A stretch of DNA of 64,000 nucleotides from Amphiura filiformis (lineage: Eukaryota > Echinodermata > Ophiuroidea > Amphilepidida > Amphiuridae). The position numbers and the translations under genes were made by a program. Below, in pieces: positions 21,192-31,178 of the stretch. Location: positions 496,001 through 560,000 of the forward strand of contig NC_092629.1 of NCBI RefSeq assembly GCF_039555335.1, read 5' to 3'. The notes beneath the pieces are model-generated. The model was not told where the DNA came from and did no database searches. It saw only the letters and a program-made list of their open reading frames with translations. The stretch's first letter is position 1. Each line of letters starts with the position of its first letter.

Positions 21192-23515
21192 AATTTCTGA
21201 AAAAGTACAGACATTACTTGGGAGGGGGCCAGGTGAAGGTGAGGACGGATCACAGCTCCCTGAGGTGGTTGTCCAACTTCAAAAACCCAGAAGGTCAGCT
21301 TGCCAGGTGGTTGGAAGTGGTCCAAAGTTTCAACATTTGTCTTGAACATCGACCCGGTAGACATCACCAAAACGCTGATGGATTGTCCAGACGCCCGTGT
21401 AGACAATGTGGTCGTTGGGAAGGGCAAATGGCAAAAGAAATAAAAGACAGCCAGGAGCAAGAAACAGAAGTTGAAGAGACTAAATCAAGCACATTAGAAG
21501 AAATTCCTATCGTGACAAGTGAAATCGGAGTTCAAACAGAGCCAGAGCATGAACTAGAGAGTTATGAAAGGGCTGAAGTAGCGTACATCAATAAGGAGGC
21601 AGAGTGTGGCCATAGTACGGATTCCAGCCTTATGGTTGAAGGAGCTGACATTGCGCAAGACATGCAGAAGACGGAAGAAACCCGGAGTGGAGATGCTATT
21701 GACACTGACGAGTGGCTACGGCGTATTACTGCTATACCGGAGGTTTCACTGGGTTCTGTGAGAGAAGCACAGTTGGCTGACGAGACTATGGCGCCAATTA
21801 TAGCAGGAAAAGAGTCCGGAGGAGAACGGCCTAAATGGGAAGAAGTGGCACACCAATCGGCAGCGCTGAAAACGTATTGGGGCCAATGGAATGTGTTATC
21901 AATGAAAGAAGGTGTCCTAGTCAAGCGATGGGAGAGCGAAGATGGGAAGGAGTTCAAATGGTTACTGGTACTAACGAGATCATTGAGAAAGAAGGTGCTG
22001 GATGCACTGCATGCATCGAAGACAGCAGGTCATCTAGGGCGAGAAAAGACTTTGCCAAGACTACGTGAGCGATACTACTGGGTTGGCATGAGCGTTGACG
22101 TCAGAGCTTATGTACGACAATGTGTAGACTGCGCACGAAAGAAGAATCCGCCGAAGAAACGTCGAGCCCCCTTGCAACAGACTCGTGTTGGAGCTCCTTT
22201 GGAGCGAGTAGCAATTGATGTCTTGGGGCCTCTTACAGAAACTCACCAGGGGAATGTATATGTCCTCGTGGTTGGAGACTATTGGACTAAATGGATGGAG
22301 GCATATCCAATACCTGATCAACGAGCTCAGACTGTGGCAGACAAGTTAGTGCACGAATTTGTGTGCCGGTTTGGAGTTCCTCTGGAGCTACATTCTGACC
22401 AGGGAAGGAATTTCGAGTCCGAGGTTTTCAGGGAGATGTGTAAGATTCTGGGTATTACAAAGACAAGGACGACTCCGTACAATCCTAAGTCTGATGGCTT
22501 AGTGGAGCGGTACAATCGGACTATAGTGAATGCAGTGTCCTTGATGTTGTTACCATTGCAAGATCAGAAGGATTGGGACAAGTGTTTACCATATGTAGGC
22601 TTTGCATACAGATCGAGTATCCAGTCATCCACTGGTGAAAGCCCTAATATGATGATGTTAGGACGTGAAGTATCTGCCCCGGTTGACCTAGTGTTTGGAG
22701 CAGCGCCTGGAGAAGAAGAATGTGACACTGACTATGCGGAAGACTTAAGAGAAAGAATAAGAGGCATACATGAGAGGGCTAGACATGCACTTGAAGTGAG
22801 CAGTAGGCGTCAAAAGAGGAATTATGACCGTCGAGCACAGAATCCTGTTTACAAGGAGGGTCAGTTTGTATGGTTATTTGATGTCAAAAGAAAGCCCGGT
22901 ATATCCAAGAAGCTTACACTGCCATGGGAAGGCCCATATCTTGTAGTGACAACATTATCGGATGTTACCTTCCGTATACAGAAGACGGCGAGAAGTAAGC
23001 CAAAGGTTGTACATGCAGATCGCCTCAAACTTTATGAAGGTCCAGAGTTAGAACCTTGGATTTTTGAGCTTCCAGTTCCGGTTGAGAACCAGTCAGAGTT
23101 AGAAACTGTGGTGCCACAAGATGCTGAAGGGCTGATGGATATACCAATAGCAGAGGATCCCAAGTCTAAAGCCGAGAAGCCTACAGACGAAGGTTATGGG
23201 ACAGGGGAGGAAGACGGAAAGAGGGAAAGCTTGAGTATAAGTCTGAACCCAAAGGGGTCCAGTGAGTTGAGCAACCGTCCAGTCAGTGTAGAGAAGAAGA
23301 AAAAGGTCCGCTTTAACCCGGATATAGCAGTGCGAATTATTCCAAGGACAGGTAAAGGCGAGAAGGTCCCGGAGAATCGGAATATGAGGAAGCCAGCTAG
23401 ACCGTCGAAGAAACAAGAGGAGATATTGGGTAGTGATAACGAAGGTGGGCTACAAGTGCAAGGGGACAGAAGGAACCCATGTCGAGTCAGGCAGAGGCCA
23501 GTTAGATATCGTTAA
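21179..23515 (+). CDS. pol: Pol, part 2: RNase H end, integrase, GPY-type C terminus
   Basis: Continues pol after the frame break; the displayed start is not a real initiation site. RNase H end with VRTDHSSLRWL. Integrase with an H2C2 zinc finger (HASKTAGHLG through CVDCARKK) and a DDE core: Asp at 22217, Asp at 22397 and Glu at 22505, the last two separated by 35 residues (DD35E). A GPY/F-like segment (LPWEGPYLVV, near 22920) is followed by a ~180-aa charged tail with KKKVRFNPDIAVRI. Integrase inserts the cDNA into the host genome. Stop at 23513-23515. Apart from the upstream frame break the sequence looks intact. Confidence 0.92.
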   Translation: MAIVEFLKKYRHYLGGGQVKVRTDHSSLRWLSNFKNPEGQLARWLEVVQSFNICLEHRPGRHHQNADGLSRRPCRQCGRWEGQMAKEIKDSQEQETEVEETKSSTLEEIPIVTSEIGVQTEPEHELESYERAEVAYINKEAECGHSTDSSLMVEGADIAQDMQKTEETRSGDAIDTDEWLRRITAIPEVSLGSVREAQLADETMAPIIAGKESGGERPKWEEVAHQSAALKTYWGQWNVLSMKEGVLVKRWESEDGKEFKWLLVLTRSLRKKVLDALHASKTAGHLGREKTLPRLRERYYWVGMSVDVRAYVRQCVDCARKKNPPKKRRAPLQQTRVGAPLERVAIDVLGPLTETHQGNVYVLVVGDYWTKWMEAYPIPDQRAQTVADKLVHEFVCRFGVPLELHSDQGRNFESEVFREMCKILGITKTRTTPYNPKSDGLVERYNRTIVNAVSLMLLPLQDQKDWDKCLPYVGFAYRSSIQSSTGESPNMMMLGREVSAPVDLVFGAAPGEEECDTDYAEDLRERIRGIHERARHALEVSSRRQKRNYDRRAQNPVYKEGQFVWLFDVKRKPGISKKLTLPWEGPYLVVTTLSDVTFRIQKTARSKPKVVHADRLKLYEGPELEPWIFELPVPVENQSELETVVPQDAEGLMDIPIAEDPKSKAEKPTDEGYGTGEEDGKRESLSISLNPKGSSELSNRPVSVEKKKKVRFNPDIAVRIIPRTGKGEKVPENRNMRKPARPSKKQEEILGSDNEGGLQVQGDRRNPCRVRQRPVRYR

Positions 23516-23562
23516 TTAAAAGAGATATGAGAAGAATTATTGTTAAAATAAGTTCTTATATT

Positions 23563-23577
23563 CTTCGTTTCTTTCAG
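23563..23577 (+). promoter_or_regulatory. Candidate splice acceptor before accessory ORF A
   Basis: A pyrimidine-rich stretch ending TTTCTTTCAG lies 76 nt upstream of the first accessory ATG. It resembles the acceptors before ORF B (ending at 25082) and ORF C (ending at 25995). Functional use is inferred from position and repetition. Confidence 0.45.
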
Positions 23578-23652
23578 AGCTTGTTAGGAACTTGGACCGG
23601 AAAAGGATAGATAGAGAGGATAGTATAGAAAGAAGAAGGTGGCAAGAAACTC

Positions 23653-24315
23653 ATGTCAATGTCCAAGCATAAAAAGACAGTGTCAAGAGCATATGGTGGT
23701 GCACTCCGTGCAAAGGTTGTCAGACAAAGGGTTGTTCGTGCTTTGCTGATTGAAGAACAGAAATCATACAGAGAGAATAGGATGGAGAAGGGAAAGTGGC
23801 AAGAAGCATTTGATCGAGAAAGACGAGTTTGGGAAAGAGAGCTAATAGAAAGAGAGAGGAAAATGAGTCGAGCAGAAACGCAATATCAAAGATTAACCCA
23901 AGCAAGGAGGCAGGAGCGTCGACAATAGGAAATGGAGCTGATGGAGCGAGAACGCAGAGTTAGCGAGCGTGAAGGACAACTGGAGAGACTTGAAGTTGAA
24001 GTAAAGATTTTGCGAGAAAGTCAGCAAGTTGGAAAAACGAGTCAGATGGTGCAAACAGATGTGAATTGTTCTAGTAGCTCCGGAAGTGCCATGGGAAGTG
24101 AAATAGTGATGAAAAAGGAAGAAGAATCTCTTGAGGAAGAAGTGGAGAATAAGGAAAGGACAGAGAGGCGAGACAGAGAGCAACTGGAGTACCAGCAGTA
24201 TATGGGGCAGTGGCAACAGTTTGTAGTGAACAATTTTACGCCACGTCGTCATGCGAGAACTTCACCACAAGAGGATGAACGTGTTACGGTGACCAGTGTA
24301 AATAGAGCTAAATAG
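23653..24315 (+). CDS. Retrotransposon accessory ORF A (coiled coil, internal TAG)
   Basis: ATG at 23653 and 91 codons to TAG at 23926-23928. The same frame then stays open for 128 more codons to 24315. The product is dominated by Arg/Glu-rich heptad-like sequence ([21 protein letters not shown], then [20 protein letters not shown]) and predicts a long coiled coil with a short polar C terminus. I recognise no family. It lies between integrase and the 3' LTR, where other elements carry an envelope gene, but it has no signal peptide or membrane segment. The TAG may be a mutation or a readthrough site. The charged composition resembles the coiled coil of this element's Gag, so origin by duplication is possible. 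Confidence 0.6.
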
Positions 24316-25113
24316 TCGGAGGGCCTATGATCTAGCAAGACGGTTCCAGTTGTATATACGTTGGAGAGTTCTTAGCTGTGTTAAAATATTGTGCAGTAGT
24401 AAGCTGTTATTTCTTGTGCATCAAGCAGATTGACTGGAATAGGAGACAAGGTGATGGGCTGGTCCTTTACCAGAGTGAGGAAATAAGCGTCCTCTACCTC
24501 CCTAGCCGTCTTTGTGCTGCCTTTATGCAGTACCCTTCTAAATTTTCTTCTTCCAGACTTCTTGTTCCTGTCTTTTTGCCAGAGTATGTCCTATCCCCAG
24601 ACTTGTTCTCGTAGAACGACGTCCCTTTTGCTATTAGTGAAGCTGTGTGTCTTGGGAAGAGCAGAGTTTCTTGTAGCAGAGTTGTTTACAGGAAGGAGTC
24701 TTCTTTTGTGATTGTATAGCATGTCTTATGGGTGATAGCAGTTGCTATTTCCATTTCTTCCAAGTCTATTCGGATGAACAATCGTGGAGTAATTGTTTTC
24801 TGATGAGCATCAAGGAAGAGTAATGTGTCCAGAAGTTGGTGGTGATTGGCCAATTGGAGATGTCAACCCGTGGTATGGTAGTGACAGTAGTGATTGGAGG
24901 AGTACCTAAATATGGAGTCGTGAGGAGAGCAGAAGTAACTTCAAAGTGATAGAGGAGAAGTAATTAATACCAGTGAGGTGGTGTTCAGGAGCATTATGGT
25001 AGCTAAGTATAAGGATATTGCGAGTTGTGGTATACAGAAAAGGGTAACCAAAATATTTGTTGTGTTTTTTCTTTTCTTCCAGTTGGTTGAGAGAGACAAC
25101 AAGGAGTATTGAA
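24316..25113 (+). other. Spacer between accessory ORFs A and B
   Basis: No convincing ORF beyond short chance frames. It contains pyrimidine-rich stretches at 24541-24557 and 25061-25082, the latter ending TTTTCTTTTCTTCCAG, a strong acceptor-like site 31 nt before the ATG of ORF B. It probably acts as intron or untranslated spacer of the retrotransposon. Confidence 0.5.
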
Positions 25114-25863
25114 ATGGCATCTGGCCGTGGAAGGGGTAGGAGATCTAGTGCATTGTGGAGCGAGGACGATAGTGGCGAATTGACAGTAAATCGTGATATC
25201 ATGCAGGAGACCTATGAGCAGCGGATGAGGCGAGATTTTCAGAAGAAGGAGCGGGAAGATAGAGAAGCGGCGAGACTGAGGATGCCTGGGTGGCGTGAAG
25301 CGAGTGTGACTAGGAGATTACCAGAGAGAAGAGTGGCCAAGGATCTGGAACGTAGCTATGAGGAGATGAAGAAAGGGGAGGTGGAGATCATGGAAAGGGT
25401 CACCGCGATGCAGCAGGAAGCGGCGAAGTTGAGAGAGGGACTAGAGTATGGAGCAGCGACTTGGGCCGCCAACAAGGCCGACTACCAGCATGAAATTGAG
25501 CTGATGTGGGAGACAGCGAAGGCGAACAGTTTGGCGAGTCTGCGAGAGGAAATGAAACGGAGGGAGAAAATATGGATCCAGGATATGCGGAGGCGAGCGC
25601 TAAACAGTGTGGAGAAGGAGGAGGAAGGCGAAATTGAGGGAATGCGACGAGAAATACAAAGTCTTCGGGCAGAGTTAGAGGAGCTAAGAATCAAGGAGGT
25701 AACGCCGTGGGATGAAACCGAGAAGTCCTGGGATGAAAGTATAGAACAGCGGCCAGAGGAGAAGGAAGTGGCTACAGCTCCAGTGGTGTCAGGAGAGGCT
25801 AAGATTATGAAGAAGGGAGACCGGGTGGAAGGAGACGGAGTGTGGATACCATTGATTAACTAG
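25114..25863 (+). CDS. Retrotransposon accessory ORF B (coiled coil)
   Basis: 249 aa from the ATG at 25114; the open frame extends upstream only through an acceptor-like tract, so this ATG is preferred. Gly/Arg-rich N terminus (MASGRGRGRRSSALW), then about residues 25-200 of Arg/Glu-rich, helix-favouring sequence with segments such as EEGEIEGMRREIQSLRAELEEL. It ends in an acidic to neutral tail (GDGVWIPLIN). No catalytic motif, signal peptide or membrane segment is visible. The frame is intact despite the broken pol, suggesting selection until recently. Function unknown; a structural or RNA-binding helper for Gag is a guess. Confidence 0.65.
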   Translation: MASGRGRGRRSSALWSEDDSGELTVNRDIMQETYEQRMRRDFQKKEREDREAARLRMPGWREASVTRRLPERRVAKDLERSYEEMKKGEVEIMERVTAMQQEAAKLREGLEYGAATWAANKADYQHEIELMWETAKANSLASLREEMKRREKIWIQDMRRRALNSVEKEEEGEIEGMRREIQSLRAELEELRIKEVTPWDETEKSWDESIEQRPEEKEVATAPVVSGEAKIMKKGDRVEGDGVWIPLIN

Positions 25864-25895
25864 ACATGATTGGGAGGTGACCAAGGACGGCGGGA

Positions 25896-25995
25896 GTAAG
25901 TGTATTATATATCACCATGTTGGAGTAAGGATCTACTAACCTTGACTTGTTTTGTTTTGTCCCCGAAATTCTTTTGTTCTGTGTCAAAATTCCAG
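25896..25995 (+). other. Candidate 100-nt intron between ORFs B and C
   Basis: A GTAAGT donor at 25896-25901 and an acceptor ending TCAAAATTCCAG at 25995, with a T-rich tract between. The next exon would begin G-ATG, placing the ORF C start 1 nt inside it. Both borders fit metazoan consensus, but there is no transcript support. Confidence 0.45.
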
Positions 25996-25996
25996 G

Positions 25997-26224
25997 ATGA
26001 ATTCCGGAGCGTGCTATAGTTGTGGAAAAGTGGGCCATTTTGCAAGAGGCTGTCCAGTGAGAGGAATGAGCAAAGAGAACGTGAAGAACGGAGGACATGT
26101 TAAGAAGAAAGGAAAAAAAAGTGCCAAGGAGACGGAGCCGGGAGAGAGAAGACGGACTGGATGTGTTAAAGAGGAAGCTACGACGAGCTCAGAAGGAGAT
26201 AAAGGATCAGAGGGAGCAAGCTAA
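25997..26224 (+). CDS. Retrotransposon accessory ORF C1 (single CCHC zinc knuckle)
   Basis: 75 aa from the ATG at 25997, just after an acceptor-like AG. Residues 1-25 contain one CCHC knuckle (CYSCGKVGHFARGC), the nucleic-acid-binding motif of Gag nucleocapsids. A Lys-rich stretch and a Ser/Glu/Gly tail follow. It overlaps ORF C2 (26097-26555) in another frame. An A8 run at about 26113-26120 in the overlap is a plausible indel or slippage point; a join there would fuse the knuckle to the coiled coil of C2. A zinc knuckle outside gag is unusual for this group. Confidence 0.6.
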   Translation: MNSGACYSCGKVGHFARGCPVRGMSKENVKNGGHVKKKGKKSAKETEPGERRRTGCVKEEATTSSEGDKGSEGAS

Positions 26225-26555
26225 GCAACAGGAGAGAGAAACAACCAAGCAAAGGGAGGACGAGAGAAAGGAGCGAGAGAGACAGCAATTGGAGTGGAGG
26301 CTGAAGGAGGCGGAAAGGAAGATCAAGGAGCGTGACGAGAAGGATGCAGAAAGGAAGCTAATGGAGGAGTGCGAAAGGAAGTACCGGAATCCGATAGTAA
26401 TTGACGAGGCAGAAGGAATGTTGGCGAGAAACATAAAGGATGTCAAGGAAGGTGAAGGGAGGAGTGGCAACGATGACGATGAGATTTTGAGACTAACTAT
26501 CCACTGGAGAAGGAAAGGCGTGCAAGAATACCAATTCCCGGTGTCGAAGAAATGA
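26097..26555 (+). CDS. Retrotransposon accessory ORF C2 (coiled coil)
   Basis: An open frame of 152 codons. The first 20 residues are basic (RRKEKKVPRRRSRERED); about 25-105 is a near-continuous Glu/Lys/Arg/Gln coiled coil (KLRRAQKEIKDQREQAKQQE, later LEWRLKEAERKIKERDEKDA). It ends in a more ordinary tail (EILRLTIHWRRKGVQEYQFPV). It overlaps ORF C1 and is probably its continuation after a frame change at the A8 run. Similar composition to ORFs A and B and to the Gag coiled coil. No known family recognised. Confidence 0.6.
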   Translation: MLRRKEKKVPRRRSREREDGLDVLKRKLRRAQKEIKDQREQAKQQERETTKQREDERKERERQQLEWRLKEAERKIKERDEKDAERKLMEECERKYRNPIVIDEAEGMLARNIKDVKEGEGRSGNDDDEILRLTIHWRRKGVQEYQFPVSKK

Positions 26556-26720
26556 AGGACAATTTGAACTTTTATTAACTCAAAAGGAATGTATTACCAT
26601 GTTTTTGTGTGTAGAGTAAGAGTATTTATCAATTGTATATCATGTGTAGAGTAAGGAAATTTCGAACCCCGCTGTTGGTTTCAAAAATCACATTTTGTTT
26701 TGTCATAGTGTCAAAATGTT

Positions 26721-26732
26721 GGGAGGGGGCTG
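26721..26732 (+). promoter_or_regulatory. Polypurine tract before 3' LTR
   Basis: GGGAGGGGG followed by CTG directly abuts the TGTAGC start of the 3' LTR. In LTR elements such a tract primes plus-strand synthesis. Confidence 0.75.
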
Positions 26733-29700
26733 TGTAGCGGGGGTTCGAAATTGTCACAAATGTCATAAAAAAGGGAGAAGACAAATCCTGTCTGACCCGT
26801 CTAAAGTCACCGCGATGGCGCACTTTACAGTAATCACACATGTCGGCGACTGCGCAGTTGGCTGATAATCGAGATTTGTTATGGTGTGGAATTTTGAAGG
26901 GTTGCGAAACAATATTTTTGCGTGTATTTACAGACAGAAATCGAGGTAGAAACGGGAGGTTTCCAGGTAATAGTAAATTTTGATTATGAATCTTAAAAAT
27001 GTAATATGTATGGAATCCAGTGGGACCTGAGGCGAGTGTTTTGGATAGCGTTTTGGCGGTGTAAAATAGGATTTTATGCGAGCAATTTTGGTATTCAGAT
27101 TTACATGTATAAAGGCGATAGTCATTCTTTGCTATGAAATTTAGCAGGCGGAGCTAGAAATCTTCCCAAAATTCCCTTTTTGGATCATGTAGGCGTGCTG
27201 CTTATGGATAAAGGATGTCGATAATATGTATTCAGTTGAATAATAACCTTGTTTGGATGAAACTCGAGTGCATTGGCCGTAAATGAGCCATTTTCTAACC
27301 AGGTTTCAGTGTGAGATTTAACATTTTATAAATTGTGCATGTACAAGTATAGTTGCCGTGTAAAGCATAAGGCCATTGTAAATAATGTCTAAAAATAGAC
27401 CAAGATGTTGTTGACCTGGATTATTTGGATATTCATAATTAATTAGTTAATTACTTTTCTGTATGTTGTTATGTCAATTCAAGTGACCAAAATTGCCAAA
27501 AGAAGTGTATGTCTTACCAATATTAATTTCGGATTAAAAGAAATTAATTAGTTTCATGTCAATGATGTTTATATTTCAATCATGTGAAGTTCTAGTAAAT
27601 AGGTGATAGCGCTGTGTTTCATATTATGCATTTATCATGTTACATGAACTTATGTGCAGGCGTATAGATGTCAGTTATGCGAAATGGTATCATGTTTGAG
27701 CAGAGATGCCATTATTTATTATAGCTCATGATGCGATGCAAGCGAACTGTAGTCATAATCCAGATTTAAATGTGTGTACCAAAGAAGGAATATTATTGTT
27801 TCATTGGGTTGTAGGTTGGCGTGAATGAGACAGTATCTAAATCATAACATTTTGGATTACCGTATTCCATTTGCAATTGTTTGGATATGAACATGGTGGT
27901 GGGCGTGGTAAAGGAACAACATTTGTCTATTTTTGTAGTGTAAAGACGAAGCGAGTTAAGGATGAATGTGAACCAAGGAGTTGCAAAGGAAATATTGGTG
28001 CTTTTTCTGAAAGTAAGGCCTAGTTGACATGTACGCATAGGCCTATAGGCATGTGGTGCTACAGTGATGTGCTAGAAATTAAGGTGGTACCTGACTCGAG
28101 TGTCATATATTTATATGGTGCTGATTATGCACATTTTATTGTGTATCATAATTATGTGTGTCTATGCGTCATATTTTTATATTGAAACCCGTCCATTTTA
28201 TATGCTAAATGTGTGTCTGGTTACATAAAGTTACCAGCTTTTTCTATATATAATCATGTGTACAACAACTGATCACATAAAGTGAGTCAGATATAAAATA
28301 TGTGTTCTTAATAATGTGTGCTACCAATCTGTGTACCTAATTCAGGACCAAATACATAGGTACATTTTTATATTGGGATTTCTTGTTTTACCAAAGATAT
28401 CATTCCAAAATGTGAGTTTGTGAAGTCGAGGTATAAGTCGAGTTCAGACGAGTTATCATTTATTTCTTTTATTTTCAACCAAATATGTAGGTCCTCTATT
28501 TGGAAGTTACTAAAGCATTATTTATTTTGTGAGCCCAGTAGGCCTTCACTAGTTAGTATTAATATTTTCCAAAAGAAGGTTAACTTCGTCCATAATGTTT
28601 TGATATATTATACATGTAGCACAAAATACTTTGCATGCTTTGTTAAAATTGTATGTTATAAGAATGAATCCCTGCTATGAATATTATGTGCACTTTTCTG
28701 TCAATTGCTGCAAATTGCAGCATCTAAAGTTCGCACATGCCAAGAGAGTTATGTGTTGGCGAGTTTTGATTTTCTTTGAGGAGTTATGGGGCGAGTTGGT
28801 CATAAACTGTCATGTTGTGGGAAATACACACATGAACCCAAAATTTGCTCATTTGTATTATTTTTATGTGATGTGATAAATGATAGCCGAGAATTAGATA
28901 TCATTATCATTTTCACTCGGTGCACCAGTAGCAAGTATTCGTAATAATTGATTATCTCATGTCTTTTAATATATTATGTGTGATCTTGCAACAAATAATG
29001 TATAATGTTCGATAATGACCATGAGTGTGCTTATGCTGAATGGTTTTGTCAGTTGGGAGTTATTATTGGCGAGTATCACGGATAAAGGAGTTCCTCGATA
29101 TACTTTGTCAATTGGCGTCGTGATAGTCTCATACCAAATTGACCTTTATGAGTTCTTTTCATGGGGAGTTGGCGAGATGTTTTATAAAAAAGGGTCACCT
29201 GTCAGATTATTCAGTGAGTCACTCCGGTCATGTATGTTGCAATGTCATGTTATATTTTATGTGTAGAAACTAAGCAAATATTTATTTATTTTTGTCTTTA
29301 TACAGTTTCATTCCGAGATTCAAAAGAGTTCAATCCAAGTTTCTTTCAATTATTGGCGGTTTCTTTCAAAAGAGTTTCAATCCGAGTTTCAGTATCCAAG
29401 TTTACGCAATTCACCTGTATACTGACGTAGAGTTTCAATTCTCTCAAGAGCTCACAAGTTTCAAAGTTTCAATCTTGTGGCTTCAATTCCAAATGCAACT
29501 TTAAACTTAAGTTTTGAATATAGTTCAAGGTTGGACTATATTGTGAGCATGAGCATTTCTTGGTTGACTGAGTTGTAGTCAAACCTCAAGTCCAGTCCAT
29601 CCAGGTTCCATTATGGGCTAGTGTAGTGTAGCCGAGTATTCCAAAATGAAGTAAATTGGGATTAACTGTGATGTGGTGATTGTTGTAAGATTATGTAAGG

Positions 29701-29944
29701 AGCAAGACAACGTAAGGAGTAAAGATTATCACTAAGTGTGATCTCTGTTAACTGAGTAAAGTATGGTGGAGAAATAAAGCAGTAATCATAAAAGGAACCT
29801 CTGAGAGTTGTCACCGTGTCCCCTTTCCAGTTGGTCCATCACAACGCCTCAGTGCGCCGCCAGATTCCGGCTCTGGCCTACCCACCCCTTAAACCAGTTG
29901 ATAACCACGTATAACATCAGCACCAGCCGCTCGGTCCCGTTACA
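26733..29944 (+). repeat. 3' LTR (3212 bp)
   Basis: Begins TGTAGCGGGG and ends CCCGTTACA. It matches the 5' LTR throughout, except scattered substitutions, short indels (e.g. an extra ~9 bp near 29421-29430) and the absence of the 555-bp element. It carries the same late AATAAA signal at 29773-29778. The empty site for the inserted element is ATT at 28558-28560. Confidence 0.95.
29773..29778 (+). terminator. Poly(A) signal in 3' LTR
   Basis: AATAAA about 165 bp before the LTR end, conserved at 16647-16652 in the 5' LTR. It is the only well-placed canonical signal near the LTR end. Confidence 0.5.
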
Positions 29945-30010
29945 GTACATTGAAATATGCCATCTGGTCTAACCATGACATCACCAGATCGCTGAAAGTA
30001 AGAATCTACC
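29945..30010 (+). pseudogene. Continuation of second LINE after LTR insertion
   Basis: Directly after the duplicated GTAC the LINE frame cut at 13064 resumes. The text before the break (KLAAWAFGT) continues as KYAIWSNHDITRSLKVRIYQ, a pattern I know from the region between the RT thumb and the C terminus of such LINEs. It degenerates after about 30010. Confidence 0.75.
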
Positions 30011-30130
30011 AGTCGCGCGCCTCATCTTGTAAGAAAATAGCTCTTAAAATCCGCAACAATTCCATCAGACAGAATCTCAATATCACTAGCTCCATCAATG
30101 ATGTTATTACACACCGGCCTGCGCATATAA

Positions 30131-30187
30131 GGTCGGTCGGTCGGTCGGTCGGTCGGTCGGTGACGGTCGGTCGGTCGGTCAGTCAGT
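30131..30187. repeat. (GGTC)n microsatellite
   Basis: Thirteen or so GGTC/CGGT units with one interruption (TGAC near 30171-30174). The ORF across it encodes an artefactual SVGRSVGR repeat. Confidence 0.95.
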
Positions 30188-31044
30188 TATTATTTTTTCT
30201 GTGCCCTGGGGTAGGCCTATGTTGGGGTGTTATACTGTGATGCGGCTGTTAGTCAGACATACATTTCATTAATTAGTGGTGCGCACACCACCAAATCAAT
30301 GCGCCATTTGTGTAACCCTAATAGCTCCTAATGAGTTCCGGTAAAAACAGAATCATTTTTGAGGTAGTTTGGACCTCTCTGTGGATTTGTAATCAAAAAG
30401 AGAAGCATGTTATAGCTTAAATAAAAGATTGAGACCTATAAGCTCTCCTATACATGAACTTGGATCGCCCAAAAAGTTGCAAAACACAATTTTTGAATAA
30501 AGTAGGCCCGCGGATTGAAAAATGGCCAGAAACGGGTTTTCAGGGTATAGAAGGGGTCGAAAATGGTCATGGTGCTGTTTAAGCGCCTATATCTCGAAAA
30601 TTAATCACAAGACTACCCGTACATTGAAACATATATTAAAATTTCATCGATTTGCAATCGATTGGTAGTACTTTTGTAGTCAATTTGTTGCCGAAAAGGC
30701 CTAAATTCGCGCATAGAAAAGGCGTGTTTTCACGTGTGTTTCAATGGGACGCTGAATTGGTGGTGTGCGCCCTGAACCTATCGGGCGACGGGCTTTTTGT
30801 AACATATTTGCCAGATGCAAAATTTGGAAACCCTGTCATTGGGTGTATCTCTCAAAATCTTCCCTGAATACATGAAATTAGCAAACGTAATTTAGTCTAG
30901 ACCCAGTGTAAGGTAAGCTACAAGGCAGCCATCTAAAGGTAGACTGGTTGGCAATCCTTGATTCATGAAATCTTCTGTTAAAATTAGATCAAAAACATTA
31001 TGGACTCGGCCTAATCATGTAGTACAAGGAACTTATACGATGTC
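30188..31044. other. Gene-free stretch
   Basis: No supported gene. The words GTGTTTCAATGGGACG and GTGGTGTGCGCC near 30736-30772 recur in the tandem units at 33,110-33,150, 34,600-34,632 and 35,375-35,405, so part of this is a diverged member of that repeat family. Confidence 0.5.
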
Positions 31045-31178
31045 CTCATTCACAAACTGATATTATATCACTCATACATAAATTCTAGACAGTTCATTGG
31101 TTGATTACCATTTGCCATTTTTACCATCACCCACTCCGTGTGATAGTCTTTACCATCATGTGCTTTGCCGTAGTGCGC

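Larger units (their letters stand above)
13065..29944 (+). mobile_element. Giant Ty3/Gypsy-type LTR retrotransposon (16.9 kb)
   Basis: Complete boundaries are visible. The LTRs begin TGTAGC and end GTTACA, with GTAC as target duplication at 13061-13064 and 29945-29948. Order: 5' LTR, tRNA-Leu-type primer site, gag, protease-RT-RNase H-integrase (the Ty3/Gypsy order), three accessory coding blocks, purine tract, 3' LTR. Length without the later 555-bp insertion is about 16.3 kb, large for the group. The two LTRs look more than 98% identical by eye, so insertion is fairly recent. There is no envelope-like ORF with signal peptide or membrane segments. A frameshift in pol makes this copy non-autonomous. 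Confidence 0.95.

Noticed and set aside
23653..26555. Envelope gene of an endogenous retrovirus
   Set aside because: No signal peptide, membrane span or Cys-rich surface domain; the ORFs are charged coiled coils and a zinc knuckle.
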